Made by a program: the position numbers and the translations under genes. The notes under the pieces are model-generated. The model did not search any database, was not told where the DNA came from, and saw nothing but the letters and a program-made list of their open reading frames with translations. From the NCBI RefSeq assembly GCF_014930455.1, contig NZ_JAAIYO010000003.1:558001-622000 (forward strand): DNA of 64,000 nucleotides, in the 5' to 3' direction. Source of the DNA: Corallococcus soli. GTDB taxonomy: Bacteria; Myxococcota; Myxococcia; Myxococcales; Myxococcaceae. Shown here piece by piece: positions 42,827-52,770 of the stretch (positions within the stretch are counted from its first letter, which is position 1; the number at the start of each line of letters is the position of its first letter).

Positions 42827-43621
42827 GTGCGGGCGCTGACCGGAACCCCGCAGGACTGGCCCCGGCGCGTACGGCTGGAGTTGCAGGCGGGCCCCGGGGA
42901 GACGCTGGACGCCATCTGCGGGGGCGAGGTGCAGGTGCTCCAGCGCAGGGCGGGCTACCGCTTCACGTTGGACCCCGTGCTGCTGGCGCACTTCGCCGTC
43001 TTCGAGGCGGGCGCGCACCGGGGGAGGCTGGTGGACCTGGGCACCGGGTGCGGCATCATCCCGCTGGTGCTGGCGCGGCGGCTGGGGCGCACGGACATCA
43101 CCGCGCTGGAGCTGCAGCCGGGGCTGTTCTCCCTGGCCGAGCGCAACGTGTACCTCAACCGCAGCGAGGGCGCCGTGACGCTGGTGCAGGGCGACCTGCG
43201 GCGGGTGGAGGAGATGTTCCCCGCGAGCAGCTTCGGCCACGTGCTGTGCAATCCGCCGTACCGCGCGCGCACGACGGGCCAGCGCAACCTGTCGCTGGAG
43301 AAGGCGCTGGCGCGGCATGAGCTGGCCTGCGAGCTGCCGGACGTGGTGCGGGCGGCGGCCTACCTGCTGGTGCCCCGGGGCGGGCTGTGCATGGTGTATC
43401 CGGCGTCGCGCTTCGGGGAGCTCGTGTCGGTGCTGCGCACGGTGCAACTGGAGCCGCGCACGGTGCGCATGGTGCATCCGCGCGCGGACCGGCCCGCGAA
43501 GCTGGTGCTGCTGCACGCGGTGAAGGGCGGCAGGGCGGACCTCACGGTGCTGCCCTCGCTCGTCGTCCACTCCGAGGACGAACACGCCTTCACCGATGAA
43601 GTCAGCGCGATGGTGGGCTGA
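42827..43621 (+). CDS. TrmN6-like RNA/DNA methyltransferase
   Basis: A 264-residue class I SAM methyltransferase. RLVDLGTGCGIIPLVLARRL is the SAM-binding loop (motif I), TALELQPGLFSLAERNVYLN the acidic ribose contact, and HVLCNPPYRAR the NPPY motif of N6-adenine methyltransferases. The pattern resembles TrmN6 (tRNA1Val A37 methylation), and YRFTLDPVLLAHFA near 45-60 is the TrmN6-type start. The GTG at 42827 is 7 bases after the DUF1015-like stop. Substrate is an inference from the family. Confidence 0.85.
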   Translation: MRALTGTPQDWPRRVRLELQAGPGETLDAICGGEVQVLQRRAGYRFTLDPVLLAHFAVFEAGAHRGRLVDLGTGCGIIPLVLARRLGRTDITALELQPGLFSLAERNVYLNRSEGAVTLVQGDLRRVEEMFPASSFGHVLCNPPYRARTTGQRNLSLEKALARHELACELPDVVRAAAYLLVPRGGLCMVYPASRFGELVSVLRTVQLEPRTVRMVHPRADRPAKLVLLHAVKGGRADLTVLPSLVVHSEDEHAFTDEVSAMVG

Positions 43622-43784
43622 GCGGAAAATGACAGACATGGCTGAGCGACGCGGCCCGGAGTCGTGATGGCCGGAATGCGCTGTCCCTGGCGTGTTCCGC
43701 GCCTCTCGTCCTGACGGTTCCGAGGTAGAGTCCCGCCCCGGGCTTGGACCGGGAGCCCGGTGGCTCTTCCGAAAGCAGGCTGTG

Positions 43785-44729
43785 ATGCGCGTGGACATCC
43801 ACCGTTGGGTGACGCTTGCGCTGGTGCTCTTCGTCGCCCCGGCCCTGGCCCAGACGCAGGCGGACCGGCTCTATGTGGGGTACGGCGTCGCGGGGGGCGG
43901 CACGCTGGATGCCGGCCGGACCCGGGTGGACACGCGGCGGCAACTGGACCTGCGCGTTCCGCTGCCGCCCATCGTCCTGGGCCGCACGTACCTGTTGCCC
44001 TCGCTGGGCTACGAGCTGAAGTGGCTGGGCGCGCAGGTGCCGCCTCCGGGCCTCTCCGGGGAGGGCGACGACGAGCTGGGGCGGCGCTACCACCGCATCC
44101 AGTTGGGGCTGACGCTCGTCCGTCCCATCGTGCCTCGCTGGATGGTCATCGCCGGCGTGATGGGCAGCACCCGCACGGACTTCCGGTCCTCCTTCGACCT
44201 GGCCCTGGACACCTCGTGGGTGGCCTTCGCCATGGTCAACCATCAGCTGGGGGTGGAGCCCGGCTTCTCGGTGACGTTCGGCGTGGTGGCGCTGTGGCCC
44301 TTCGACCTGCTCCCCGTGCTGCCCATGGCCAGCGTGAACTACCGCCGGGGCCCCTGGATCCTGGAGGTGGGCCTGCCCAGGAGCACCCTGCTGCACAAGC
44401 TGGGTGACACCGTGGAGCTGGGGCTCGTGGCCGGCTTCGAGCAGCAGGTGCTCCGCACCCGCTTTGAGCCGGAGGCCCGGATTCCGGGCGCGTTCTACCT
44501 GCGCGAGACGCTCATCCGCGTCGCGCCCACCGTCAACGTCCACCTGGGCCAGGACGTGTGGCTGAGCACTGCGGTGGGCCTGACGCTGATCAACGACTTC
44601 GCGCTGCTGGACCGCCAGCGCGACAACCTGAACCTCCCCGGGCTTGGGGCAGGACCCGCCCCCTATGCCCGGGTGGTGCTCGGCTGGCGCCCCCCGCTCG
44701 GCCGTCCGAAGGCGCGCGCGACGCGCTGA
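43785..44729 (+). CDS. Outer-membrane beta-barrel protein
   Basis: A 314-residue protein with a signal peptide (RWVTLALVLFVAPALA|QTQA). The mature part has alternating hydrophobic strands with short turns throughout (RLYVGYGVAGGGTLDAG, YLLPSLGYELKWLGAQ, WMVIAGVMGSTRTDF, VWLSTAVGLTLINDFALL, APYARVVLGWRPPLG), the pattern of an outer-membrane barrel of the DUF6268-like type. No substrate can be named. ATG 43785 puts the signal peptide at the N-terminus; the longer frame from 43692 does not. Confidence 0.75.
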   Translation: MRVDIHRWVTLALVLFVAPALAQTQADRLYVGYGVAGGGTLDAGRTRVDTRRQLDLRVPLPPIVLGRTYLLPSLGYELKWLGAQVPPPGLSGEGDDELGRRYHRIQLGLTLVRPIVPRWMVIAGVMGSTRTDFRSSFDLALDTSWVAFAMVNHQLGVEPGFSVTFGVVALWPFDLLPVLPMASVNYRRGPWILEVGLPRSTLLHKLGDTVELGLVAGFEQQVLRTRFEPEARIPGAFYLRETLIRVAPTVNVHLGQDVWLSTAVGLTLINDFALLDRQRDNLNLPGLGAGPAPYARVVLGWRPPLGRPKARATR

Positions 44730-44748
44730 CGGCCGGCAGGGGACCGCG

Positions 44749-45870
44749 CTACGGCGTGGGCGACGGGGCCTCCGCCGTCTTGCGATCCTCGCGGCACCAG
44801 GCGAGCTGCTGCTGGATGGCCTCCAGCGGCACCGCCAGCTCCAGCTTGAAGGACGTGCCGTCCGGCCGCACCTTCGCGAAGTCCAGCATCTGCGCCAGGT
44901 CCGTCTTGCCCTCGGACTGGGCCTTCATCCGCGCCATGGACAGCGCGCCGCCCAGCGACTTGCCCAGGTCGGTCATCTTCTCCGCGTCCATGCCGCGCAC
45001 GTTGGCCACCATGGCCACGTCGCCGCTCGTGTCCAGGTGCAGCTCCACGTTCTGCGCCACGTCCACCAGCCGCTGCGCCAGCTCCTGCTGATCCGGCCCC
45101 AGCAGCTTCGCCAGCTGCTGCACCGCCAGCACCCCGTACATCTCCCCGTAGGTGCTGTTCTCGTCGATGAGCGGCGGCCCTTCCTCCGTCCCGCGCCCGT
45201 CCATGCGATCCAACACCGTCTTCACCTCGTCCGGTGAGCTGCCCACCACCAGCATCCGGTCGTTCCAGGTGCCCACCGCGTTGTCCATGCGCCCCCGCCG
45301 CGTGCCGCCGTCCGGCAGGGCCATGGCCATGTCGCCCGGCTCGTACACGCGCGCGCCCGGCCCGTGGTCCGACGACACGCGCTCGCCCAGCAGCTCCTGG
45401 TAGTGCGCCTTGCTGAAGTCGCCGGAGAGGATGAGCCCCTCGTCGGTGATGACCACCCGGTCCAGGTCCTGGAACGGATCCACGCCGCTCATCGCCTTGA
45501 ACTGCTCCAGGTTCTTGCCGCCGTCGCGCATCAGGCAGGCCATCAGCAGCTCCCCCAGCGGCGAGTGCCGCAGGGCGTTGGCCTCGAAGACCACCGCCGT
45601 GCGCCCCGGGCCACGCGGCAGCGCCGCGAGCAGCGGATCGCGCGGCTTCGCGGGTGCCTGCGCCACGCCCGCGTCCGGCGCGGGCATCACCCAGGTGCGG
45701 CGCTTCTCCGCGCGCGCGAAGTCCGTGCCGCTCATGCGCGAGGGGAACTTCACCTCCGGGGCAGGAGCGCTGAGCTCATCCCCCTGGCCCGTGAACATCA
45801 TCACCGCGGCCACCGCGAACAGCAGCAGGGCCCCGCCCAGCCACACCCACCTGCGCCTGCGCGAATCCAT
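44749..45870 (-). CDS. Membrane-anchored periplasmic protein co-encoded with an ABC exporter
   Basis: A 373-residue protein with one N-terminal transmembrane anchor (VWLGGALLLFAVAAVMMF, about 9-26). Residues 80-360 form a repeated alpha/beta arrangement (PGRTAVVFEANALRHSP, DRVVITDEGLILSGDF, DRMLVVGSSPDEVKTVLDRM, SGDVAMVANVRGMDAEKM) like lipoprotein-type proteins that monitor envelope state; no family is recognised. It starts 2 bases after the ABC permease stop, so the three genes form an operon (ATPase, permease, this). A partner role in export is likely but not shown. Confidence 0.65.
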   Translation of the reverse strand: MDSRRRRWVWLGGALLLFAVAAVMMFTGQGDELSAPAPEVKFPSRMSGTDFARAEKRRTWVMPAPDAGVAQAPAKPRDPLLAALPRGPGRTAVVFEANALRHSPLGELLMACLMRDGGKNLEQFKAMSGVDPFQDLDRVVITDEGLILSGDFSKAHYQELLGERVSSDHGPGARVYEPGDMAMALPDGGTRRGRMDNAVGTWNDRMLVVGSSPDEVKTVLDRMDGRGTEEGPPLIDENSTYGEMYGVLAVQQLAKLLGPDQQELAQRLVDVAQNVELHLDTSGDVAMVANVRGMDAEKMTDLGKSLGGALSMARMKAQSEGKTDLAQMLDFAKVRPDGTSFKLELAVPLEAIQQQLAWCREDRKTAEAPSPTP

Positions 45871-45872
45871 GC

Positions 45873-46709
45873 TCAGTAATCCTTTCCTTCGAAGTGCCAG
45901 AAGCCCACCGCGAGCGCTCCCAGGCCGAACACCATCACCCCGCCCAGCAACATCCCCAGCGAACCCTGCTGGAGCGGCGTGTTGCTCGCGAGGTCCGCCG
46001 CCCCCACGGCCAGCGCTGACAGTCGGGGCAGCACCAGCGTCACCGCGTCGAACGACGCGCGGCCCACCCCGGCCTCCAGGTAGCGCGACACGTCCGCGCG
46101 GAACCCCGCCAGGATGCCGCCCACCAGCAGCACGAAGCCCGCCGCGGAGCACAGGGCCGCGCTGCGCACAAGCGTCGCCGTGGTGAGCATCACCGCGTAC
46201 ACCGCCGCGAACCCCACGCACGCCAGGCCCCCGGCCACCAGCGGCCCCGTCGTCCAGTACCCCGTCTTCACCCCGAAGATGAGCGTGAGGCCTCCCGACG
46301 CGTACACCGTGCCGCCCACCGCCAGCGTCATCACGCCCAGGAAGGTGCCCGCCAGCAGGTGCCAGCGCTGGAGGGGGAGGGCGAGCAGGTGCTCGATGCG
46401 CCCGGGCGACAGCAGGCCCGGCGCGAAGTCCGAACACGCCACGATGCCGAAGAGGATGCCGCCGTAGAACACCAGGTAGGTCGCCGCGCGGAAGATGGGC
46501 CGCAGCGCCACGTCCACGGACATGATGTGGGAGCGCACCTCCGCGCCGAAGAGCCGCGACGCCGCGAGCGCCCCGTCCACCACCTCCAGCTTGAGGCTGA
46601 GCGCCACCGTGGCCAGCACCAGGGTGAGCCCCACCATGAACGCCATGATGAACTTGCGCGACGCCGCCTCGCGCAGCACGTACCCCGCGATGACGAAGAC
46701 CGGATTCAT
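45873..46709 (-). CDS. ABC transporter permease
   Basis: A 278-residue ABC-2-type permease with about six transmembrane helices (FIMAFMVGLTLVLATVALSL, AATYLVFYGGILFGIVACSD, LLAGTFLGVMTLAVGGTVYA, ACVGFAAVYAVMLTTATLVR, ALCSAAGFVLLVGGILAGF, MLLGGVMVFGLGALAVGF). The start codon overlaps the stop of the ATPase gene (ATGA), giving translational coupling. The substrate of this simple exporter is unknown. Confidence 0.85.
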   Translation of the reverse strand: MNPVFVIAGYVLREAASRKFIMAFMVGLTLVLATVALSLKLEVVDGALAASRLFGAEVRSHIMSVDVALRPIFRAATYLVFYGGILFGIVACSDFAPGLLSPGRIEHLLALPLQRWHLLAGTFLGVMTLAVGGTVYASGGLTLIFGVKTGYWTTGPLVAGGLACVGFAAVYAVMLTTATLVRSAALCSAAGFVLLVGGILAGFRADVSRYLEAGVGRASFDAVTLVLPRLSALAVGAADLASNTPLQQGSLGMLLGGVMVFGLGALAVGFWHFEGKDY

Positions 46710-47635
46710 GCCGCCACCCCCGGGCCGCCCACCGCGCCCAGCAACACCGCCTCCAGGTCCGCGCCCTCGCGCCGCAGCTCCATCAGCAGCGCCCCGGACG
46801 CGCGCGCCTTGTCCAACGCCGCGTTGAGCACCGTCACGTCCGCCGCGTCCACCACGTGCATCCCTTCCGTTGAAGGCGTGAAGCCCGCGGCCGTCAGCGC
46901 GGAGGCCTCCGCGCCGGGCGCGAAGCGCACGCGCCACCGCGCCCCGCCGCGCCCCAGGTCCTCCAGCCGGCCCTCGCGCAGCACGCGCCCGTCCGCGAGG
47001 ATGGCCACCCTGTCACACACCCGTTCGGTCTCCGCCAGCAGGTGCGAGTTGAGGAACAGCGTCACGCCCCGGCGCACCTCCTCCTGGAGGATGCGGCGCA
47101 CCTCCAGCCGGCCCATGGGATCGATGCCGTCCGTGGGCTCGTCCAGCACCAGCAGCGCCGGGTCCCCCAGGAGCGCCGCCGCCAGCCCCAGCCGCTGCCG
47201 CATGCCCTTGGAGTAGCCGCCAATGCGGCGGTCCACCGCGTCCGAAAGCCCCACGCGCTCCAGCAGCCGCAGCAGCGCCGCGGGCTCCGGCTTCAGCCCC
47301 TTGAGCCGGGCCACGGTGGCCAGGAACGCGGGGGACTTCCAGGTGCCCGGCAGGTGCAGCCGCTCCGGCAGGTAGCCGATGCGCGCGCGGATGGCGGGAT
47401 CCTCCGGGGAGCCGCCCAGCACGCGCACCGTGCCCGCGGTGGGCCGCACGATGCCGAGCACGCTCTTGATGAAGGTCGTCTTGCCCGCGCCGTTGGGCCC
47501 GATGAGCCCGAACGCGCTGCCCGCCGGGACGAGCAGGTCCATGCCCCTGAGGGCCTCATGGCCGCCCCGGCCGAACGCCCGGTGATAGGTTTTTCGCAGG
47601 CCCTGCACTTCAAGGGCGGGAGGAGGAGTTGTCAC
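46706..47635 (-). CDS. ABC transporter ATP-binding protein
   Basis: A 309-residue ATPase. Walker A GPNGAGKTT, Q-loop region IGYLPERLHL, signature YSKGMRQRL, Walker B LLVLDEPTDGIDP and H-loop NSHLLAE are all present. YSKGM in place of LSGGQ is typical of ABC-2 (drug or polysaccharide type) exporters. The C-terminal 80 residues (RWRVRFAPGAEASAL onward) are a regulatory extension. GTG 47635 is the first start near the homology. It works with the coupled permease. Confidence 0.92.
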   Translation of the reverse strand: MTTPPPALEVQGLRKTYHRAFGRGGHEALRGMDLLVPAGSAFGLIGPNGAGKTTFIKSVLGIVRPTAGTVRVLGGSPEDPAIRARIGYLPERLHLPGTWKSPAFLATVARLKGLKPEPAALLRLLERVGLSDAVDRRIGGYSKGMRQRLGLAAALLGDPALLVLDEPTDGIDPMGRLEVRRILQEEVRRGVTLFLNSHLLAETERVCDRVAILADGRVLREGRLEDLGRGGARWRVRFAPGAEASALTAAGFTPSTEGMHVVDAADVTVLNAALDKARASGALLMELRREGADLEAVLLGAVGGPGVAA

Positions 47636-47919
47636 GGTCGCGACTGTAGACGACCCACGCGGGCGACGATTGCCTCGACTCCGGAGCGGCACCGCACTTT
47701 GGAGAGGGGCGAGCGGGCCTGAAACTTTCCATCCCCCCGCGTTCCTGCATTCGCGCCATGGGAAGGGCTTTGCGCACCCTCGCGGGCCGTGGCGCGTCGC
47801 GACACCCCGTCGTTTCGGGGCATTGCGTTTCTGGGAGCTCCAACGGTGCCGCTGGTCCGGCCCCTGCAATGCCAGCAGGGACACGCGGTACTCACGCGAC
47901 ACAGGCAGGAGACACGGGC

Positions 47920-48129
47920 ATGACGTGGGCAAACGGGGCCGAGCAGCAGCTTCAGGACGCGCGTCGCGAACTGGAGGCGGCGGAGCGGGAGCTGGCGAGC
48001 GGGACCGAGGCGGCGCGGGTTCGCTATGCCCGGGCGCTCTATGAGGCGGACCTGGCCCACCGGCGGGCCGACCGCATGGCGCGCGACAGCCGCCGCCAGC
48101 AGCTGAGCTGGCGCCCCGTCGCCGGCTGA
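47920..48129 (+). CDS. Short coiled-coil protein
   Basis: A 69-residue protein that is almost entirely one charged helix (EQQLQDARRELEAAERELAS, then ADLAHRRADRMARDSRRQQL). GGAG lies 8 bases before the ATG. No family recognised. It lies upstream of hemB, same strand, 63 bases away, and may share its transcript. Confidence 0.55.
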   Translation: MTWANGAEQQLQDARRELEAAERELASGTEAARVRYARALYEADLAHRRADRMARDSRRQQLSWRPVAG

Positions 48130-48192
48130 GCAGGCAGGTGCGGCGCGCGGAAGGGGTGAAGCGCGGGGCCGGGCGGTTTATACCGGCGACCC

Positions 48193-49161
<969 letters not shown>

Positions 49162-49236
49162 GCAACACCCCGGGCGCGCCCGCGCGGCGGAGGGCTTGAT
49201 TGGCTCCGCCGCTTGCGCCCAAATGGTTCCCACACG

Positions 49237-49773
49237 ATGCCCACCCAGAAGAAGCGGCCCGGACGCAGAACCGCGAAGCCTCCGCCTCGACGCGCCCCCG
49301 CCACCCGCAAGGGTGCGCGCGCGGGCAAGCGCCCTGGCCGTGGCCGCGCCCCCGTGGTGCGTGAGCCCGGCCCGTTGCAGTACAAAGTGGTGGAGCTGTC
49401 CACGGTGGACGAGGGCGCGCTGGAGCGCACCTTGAACGAGTGGACCTCCAAGGGCTGGAACCTGGACGGCGTGCAGTTCGCGATGCGCGAATCCTCCAAG
49501 CGCCCGGCCATGGCGTTCGTCTTCTTCACCCGGGAAGGCGAGGCCGCGCAGCACGACGAGGCCGGCGCGCGCGAGCGGTTGCAGCGGTTGTCCGAAACGG
49601 GCAGCCCCACCGCGCGGCTCGCGGCCGAATACGGAAGCCACGCCGACGAGCAATCCCAGACGGTGGTGCCCTTCGTCCACCCGCTGTCCGCGCACGAGCG
49701 GCTGGCGCGGCTGGCGGGGCTGGACGAACCGGAAGCCCGCGAAGAGGGCCTCACGCTGGAGCCGGAAGAGTGA
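49237..49773 (+). CDS. DUF4177-type protein with a basic N-terminus
   Basis: A 178-residue protein. Residues 1-45 are very rich in Arg, Lys and Pro (PTQKKRPGRRTAKPPPRR and following), suited to nucleic-acid or membrane binding. Residues about 48-100 are the DUF4177 fold (QYKVVELSTVDEGALERTL, GWNLDGVQFAMRES, MAFVFFTRE). The tail is acidic. Its stop overlaps the RDD gene start (GTGA), the first of three tightly packed genes. Confidence 0.72.
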   Translation: MPTQKKRPGRRTAKPPPRRAPATRKGARAGKRPGRGRAPVVREPGPLQYKVVELSTVDEGALERTLNEWTSKGWNLDGVQFAMRESSKRPAMAFVFFTREGEAAQHDEAGARERLQRLSETGSPTARLAAEYGSHADEQSQTVVPFVHPLSAHERLARLAGLDEPEAREEGLTLEPEE

Positions 49774-50396
49774 GCGCCGCCCCTGAACGCAGCCTGATGG
49801 CCACGGACCGGGGTGGCGGGCGGGTGCTGCGGCTGGTGCAGGAGGACGCGGGGCCGGACTCGCCGTACCCGAAGGCGTCCCTGCTCCTGCGCCTGGGCGC
49901 GCGCGTGGTGGACTGCCTGACGGCCTGGGGGCTCTACGTCGTGTGCGGCGCGGCGGGCGCGGTGGTGGCGCTGCTGTTCCTGCTGCTCGCGGACGGGATG
50001 CTCCAGGGGCAGAGCGTGGGCAAGCGCATCTTCGGCGTGAAGGTGATGCACCTGCCCACGCGGTCCGCCGCGCGGCACCGGGACAGCACGCTGCGCAACG
50101 CGCCGCTCGCGCTGGTGGTGCTGCTGGGAATGATGCCCGCGCCGCACGGCCTGGTGGCCGCGGCGGCGGGCTTCGTGGTGATTGGCGGCGTGGAGGCGTG
50201 GCGGGTGCTGCGCGATCCCCTGGGCCTGCGGCTGGGAGACACCTGGGCGCAGACGCAGGTGGTGGACGGGAAGGTTGTGGCGGGCGCGACGGTTGCTGCC
50301 CGCACGCCGGTGGCGGCGGCACGCGCTCCGGGCCGTTTGATGTCCGCGGCGAAGGTGCGCCGCGCCAGGGGCGTTCAGGAAAGGGATACGGAGTAA
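49770..50396 (+). CDS. RDD-family membrane protein
   Basis: A 208-residue protein with the RDD pattern: LLRLGARVVDCLTAWGLYVV (Arg and Asp at the start of the first helix), then VVALLFLLLADGMLQGQSVGKRIFGVKVM with the family GQSxGKR motif, and two more hydrophobic segments. It starts at GTG 49770, overlapping the upstream stop, with GGAAGAG just before it. RDD proteins include Na+/H+ antiporters, but most are unassigned. It is followed after 3 bases by the tandem ATP-grasp gene. Confidence 0.8.
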   Translation: MSAAPERSLMATDRGGGRVLRLVQEDAGPDSPYPKASLLLRLGARVVDCLTAWGLYVVCGAAGAVVALLFLLLADGMLQGQSVGKRIFGVKVMHLPTRSAARHRDSTLRNAPLALVVLLGMMPAPHGLVAAAAGFVVIGGVEAWRVLRDPLGLRLGDTWAQTQVVDGKVVAGATVAARTPVAAARAPGRLMSAAKVRRARGVQERDTE

Positions 50397-50399
50397 GCC

Positions 50400-52643
50400 A
50401 TGCGCATCGCGCTGACGTACAACCTGCGGCTGTCGGACACGGAAGAAGAGGCGGAGTTCGACACGCAGGAGACGGTGAACACGCTGGCGGGGGCCATCGA
50501 GCGACTCGGGCACCGCCTGGAGCGCTTCGAGGTGAGCGGTCCCGCGTCGCGCACCGTGGCCCGCCTGGAGGCCTACAGCCCCGACCTCATCTTCAACACG
50601 GCCGAGGGCCGCCGGGGCCGCTTCCGCGAGGCGTTCTACCCCGCGCTCTTCGACGAGCTGGGGTTCGCGTACACGGGCTCGGACGCGTACGCGCTGGCGC
50701 TGACGCTGGACAAGCAGCTCACCAAGCTCATCCTCTCCAAGCACGGCATCCGCACGCCGGGCTGGCAGTACGTGGAGAAGCTCAGCGAGTTGGCGGCGGA
50801 GAGCCTGCACTTCCCCGTCATCGTGAAGCCCAACTTCGAAGGCTCCTCCAAGGGCATCACCCAGGACTCCGTCGCGGAGACGCTGGAGCAGGCGCGTGAG
50901 AAGGTGGCCAGGGCGCTGGAGAAGTACCCGGCGGGCGTGCTGGTGGAGGAGTACATCCGCGGGCGCGACCTCACGGTGCCGTTCCTGGCCGCGGTGGACA
51001 ACGACTACGACGGCGTGCTCGCGCCGGTGGAGTACGTCATCGACCCGGAGGTCTCCGCCGGGCGCAAGTACGCCATCTACGACTATGACTTGAAGACGCG
51101 GCGCGAGAAGGCCGTCAGCGTGCGCGCCCCGGCGGACATCCCCCCGAAGATGGCGGAGGACGTGCGCAAGATGGCGCAGAAGATCTTCCAGGTGCTGGAC
51201 TGCCGCGACCTGGGGCGCCTGGACTTCCGCCTCTCCGACGCGGGCGTGCCGTACTTCCTGGAGATCAACGCGCTGCCCAGCCTGGAGCCGGGCGCGGGCA
51301 TCTACTCCGCGGCGGAGCTGGAGGGCCTGCACCTGGACGGGGTCATCAACTCCATCATCCAGAGCGCGGCCAAGCGCTACAAGATCCGCGACTCCTCGCG
51401 GCGCCAGGGCAAGCCCGCGCGCAAGTCGGGGCCGCTGCGGGTGGGCTTCGCCTTCAACGTGAAGCGCGTGAAGCCCAGCGCCACGGCCACGGGGGAGGCG
51501 GTGGAGGACAGCGAGGCGGAGTACGACTCGCCCAACACGCTCCAGGCCATCCGGGAGGCCATCGCGTCGTGGGGCCATGAGGTCATCGACCTGGAGGCCA
51601 CGGCGGAGCTGCCCACGGTGCTCTCCAGCACGCCGTTGGACATCGTCTTCAACATCGCGGAGGGCTTCAAGGGACGCAATCGCGAGAGCCAGGTGCCCGC
51701 GATGCTGGAGCTGCTGGACATCCCGTACACCGGCTCCGACCCGGCGACGCTGTCGCTGGCGCTGGACAAGGCGCTGGCGAAGAAGATCGTCCGTCAGGCC
51801 GGCATCCTCACGCCCAACTTCCAGCTGATGGTCACGGGGAAGGAGCGGCTGAACAAGGAGTTCACCAGCTTCCCGCTCATCGTGAAGCCGGTGGCGGAGG
51901 GCAGCTCCAAGGGCGTCGTCACCAAGAGCGTCTGCTACTCCGAGACGGAGCTGCGCGACGTGGTGAAGGAGATCGCCGGCAAGTACCAGCAGCCCGCGCT
52001 GATTGAAGAGTACATCGGCGGCCGTGAGTTCACGGTGGGCCTGCTGGGCGAGCGCCGCCCGCGCGTGCTGCCGCCCATGGAGATCGTCTTCCTGGACAAG
52101 GCGGAGAAGAACCCCGTCTACAGCTTCCAGCACAAGCTGGATTGGACGGATCGCATCCGCTACGACGTGCCCGCGAAGCTGGAGCCGTCGCTCCTGGAGA
52201 AGCTGCGCACGGCGGCGCGCAACTCGTTCATGGCGCTGGGGTGCCGCGACGTGGCGCGCATCGACTTCCGCATGGATGACAAGGGGCGCATCTACTTCAT
52301 CGAGTGCAACCCGCTGCCCGGCCTCACGCCCGGCTGGAGCGACCTGGTGCTCATCGCGCAGGGCTCCGGCATGGACTACCGGACGCTGATTGGCGAGATC
52401 ATGGCGCCGGCCATCCGCCGCTACAAGGAGCGCGAGGCGCGCCGGGCCCAGACGGAGCACCCGCCCGGTCCCACGCCACCACTCAACAAGGTGGTCCAGC
52501 GCATCGAAGAGCAGACCGCGCAGGCCAACGCCGCCGCGGCGGCGACCGCTGCTGCTGCCGCCGCCGCCGCCCCCCAGCCGAGCGGCAATGGCGCCGCGGC
52601 GCCCGGCGAGCCGCAGCCCGGGCGCCCGGAGCTGAAGTCCTGA
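50400..52643 (+). CDS. Tandem D-alanine--D-alanine-ligase-like ATP-grasp protein
   Basis: A 747-residue protein with two complete ligase units. Unit 1 (1-335): DLIFNTAEGRRGRFREA, YTGSDAYALALTLDKQLTK, VIVKPNFEGSSKGI and FLEINALPSLEPG. Unit 2 (about 340-685): DIVFNIAEGFKGRNRESQVP, YTGSDPATLSLALDKALAKK, LIVKPVAEGSSKGV and FIECNPLPGLTPG. Both keep the ATP-grasp Lys and the Glu/Asn metal ligands, so both may be active. The tail is Ala/Gln/Pro-rich. Normal Ddl is one unit of about 310-360 residues. Context: DUF4177 and RDD genes in the same unit, not cell-wall genes. Product could be a dipeptide or an amide ligation product. Confidence 0.88.
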   Translation: MRIALTYNLRLSDTEEEAEFDTQETVNTLAGAIERLGHRLERFEVSGPASRTVARLEAYSPDLIFNTAEGRRGRFREAFYPALFDELGFAYTGSDAYALALTLDKQLTKLILSKHGIRTPGWQYVEKLSELAAESLHFPVIVKPNFEGSSKGITQDSVAETLEQAREKVARALEKYPAGVLVEEYIRGRDLTVPFLAAVDNDYDGVLAPVEYVIDPEVSAGRKYAIYDYDLKTRREKAVSVRAPADIPPKMAEDVRKMAQKIFQVLDCRDLGRLDFRLSDAGVPYFLEINALPSLEPGAGIYSAAELEGLHLDGVINSIIQSAAKRYKIRDSSRRQGKPARKSGPLRVGFAFNVKRVKPSATATGEAVEDSEAEYDSPNTLQAIREAIASWGHEVIDLEATAELPTVLSSTPLDIVFNIAEGFKGRNRESQVPAMLELLDIPYTGSDPATLSLALDKALAKKIVRQAGILTPNFQLMVTGKERLNKEFTSFPLIVKPVAEGSSKGVVTKSVCYSETELRDVVKEIAGKYQQPALIEEYIGGREFTVGLLGERRPRVLPPMEIVFLDKAEKNPVYSFQHKLDWTDRIRYDVPAKLEPSLLEKLRTAARNSFMALGCRDVARIDFRMDDKGRIYFIECNPLPGLTPGWSDLVLIAQGSGMDYRTLIGEIMAPAIRRYKEREARRAQTEHPPGPTPPLNKVVQRIEEQTAQANAAAAATAAAAAAAAPQPSGNGAAAPGEPQPGRPELKS

Positions 52644-52663
52644 GCCGCTGACGTGACGGCAAG

Positions 52664-52689
52664 GGCAGGGGGCTCAAGCTCCCCCTGCC
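52664..52689. terminator. Hairpin between convergent genes
   Basis: A perfect 9-bp stem (GGCAGGGGG/CCCCCTGCC) with an 8-base loop, extendable by a G-T and an A-T pair and followed by TTCC. It lies 20 bases after the ATP-grasp stop and before the convergent carotenoid oxygenase gene. Confidence 0.7.
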
Positions 52690-52770
52690 TTCCCCACGGC
52701 CTGGCTCAGCCGTCGTTGAGGGCCTGCGCACGCGCACCTCGCAGCCCGGCTTCGCGTGATGCGCAGCAGC

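Noticed and set aside
47610-47843. Short minus-strand frame upstream of the ABC ATPase
   Set aside because: It lacks domains and a clear start signal and overlaps the likely promoter area of the exporter operon.
52530-52620. Run of Ala codons at the end of the ATP-grasp gene as a possible unstable repeat
   Set aside because: Codons are mixed (GCC, GCT, GCG) and the frame is intact, so it is a normal Ala-rich tail.
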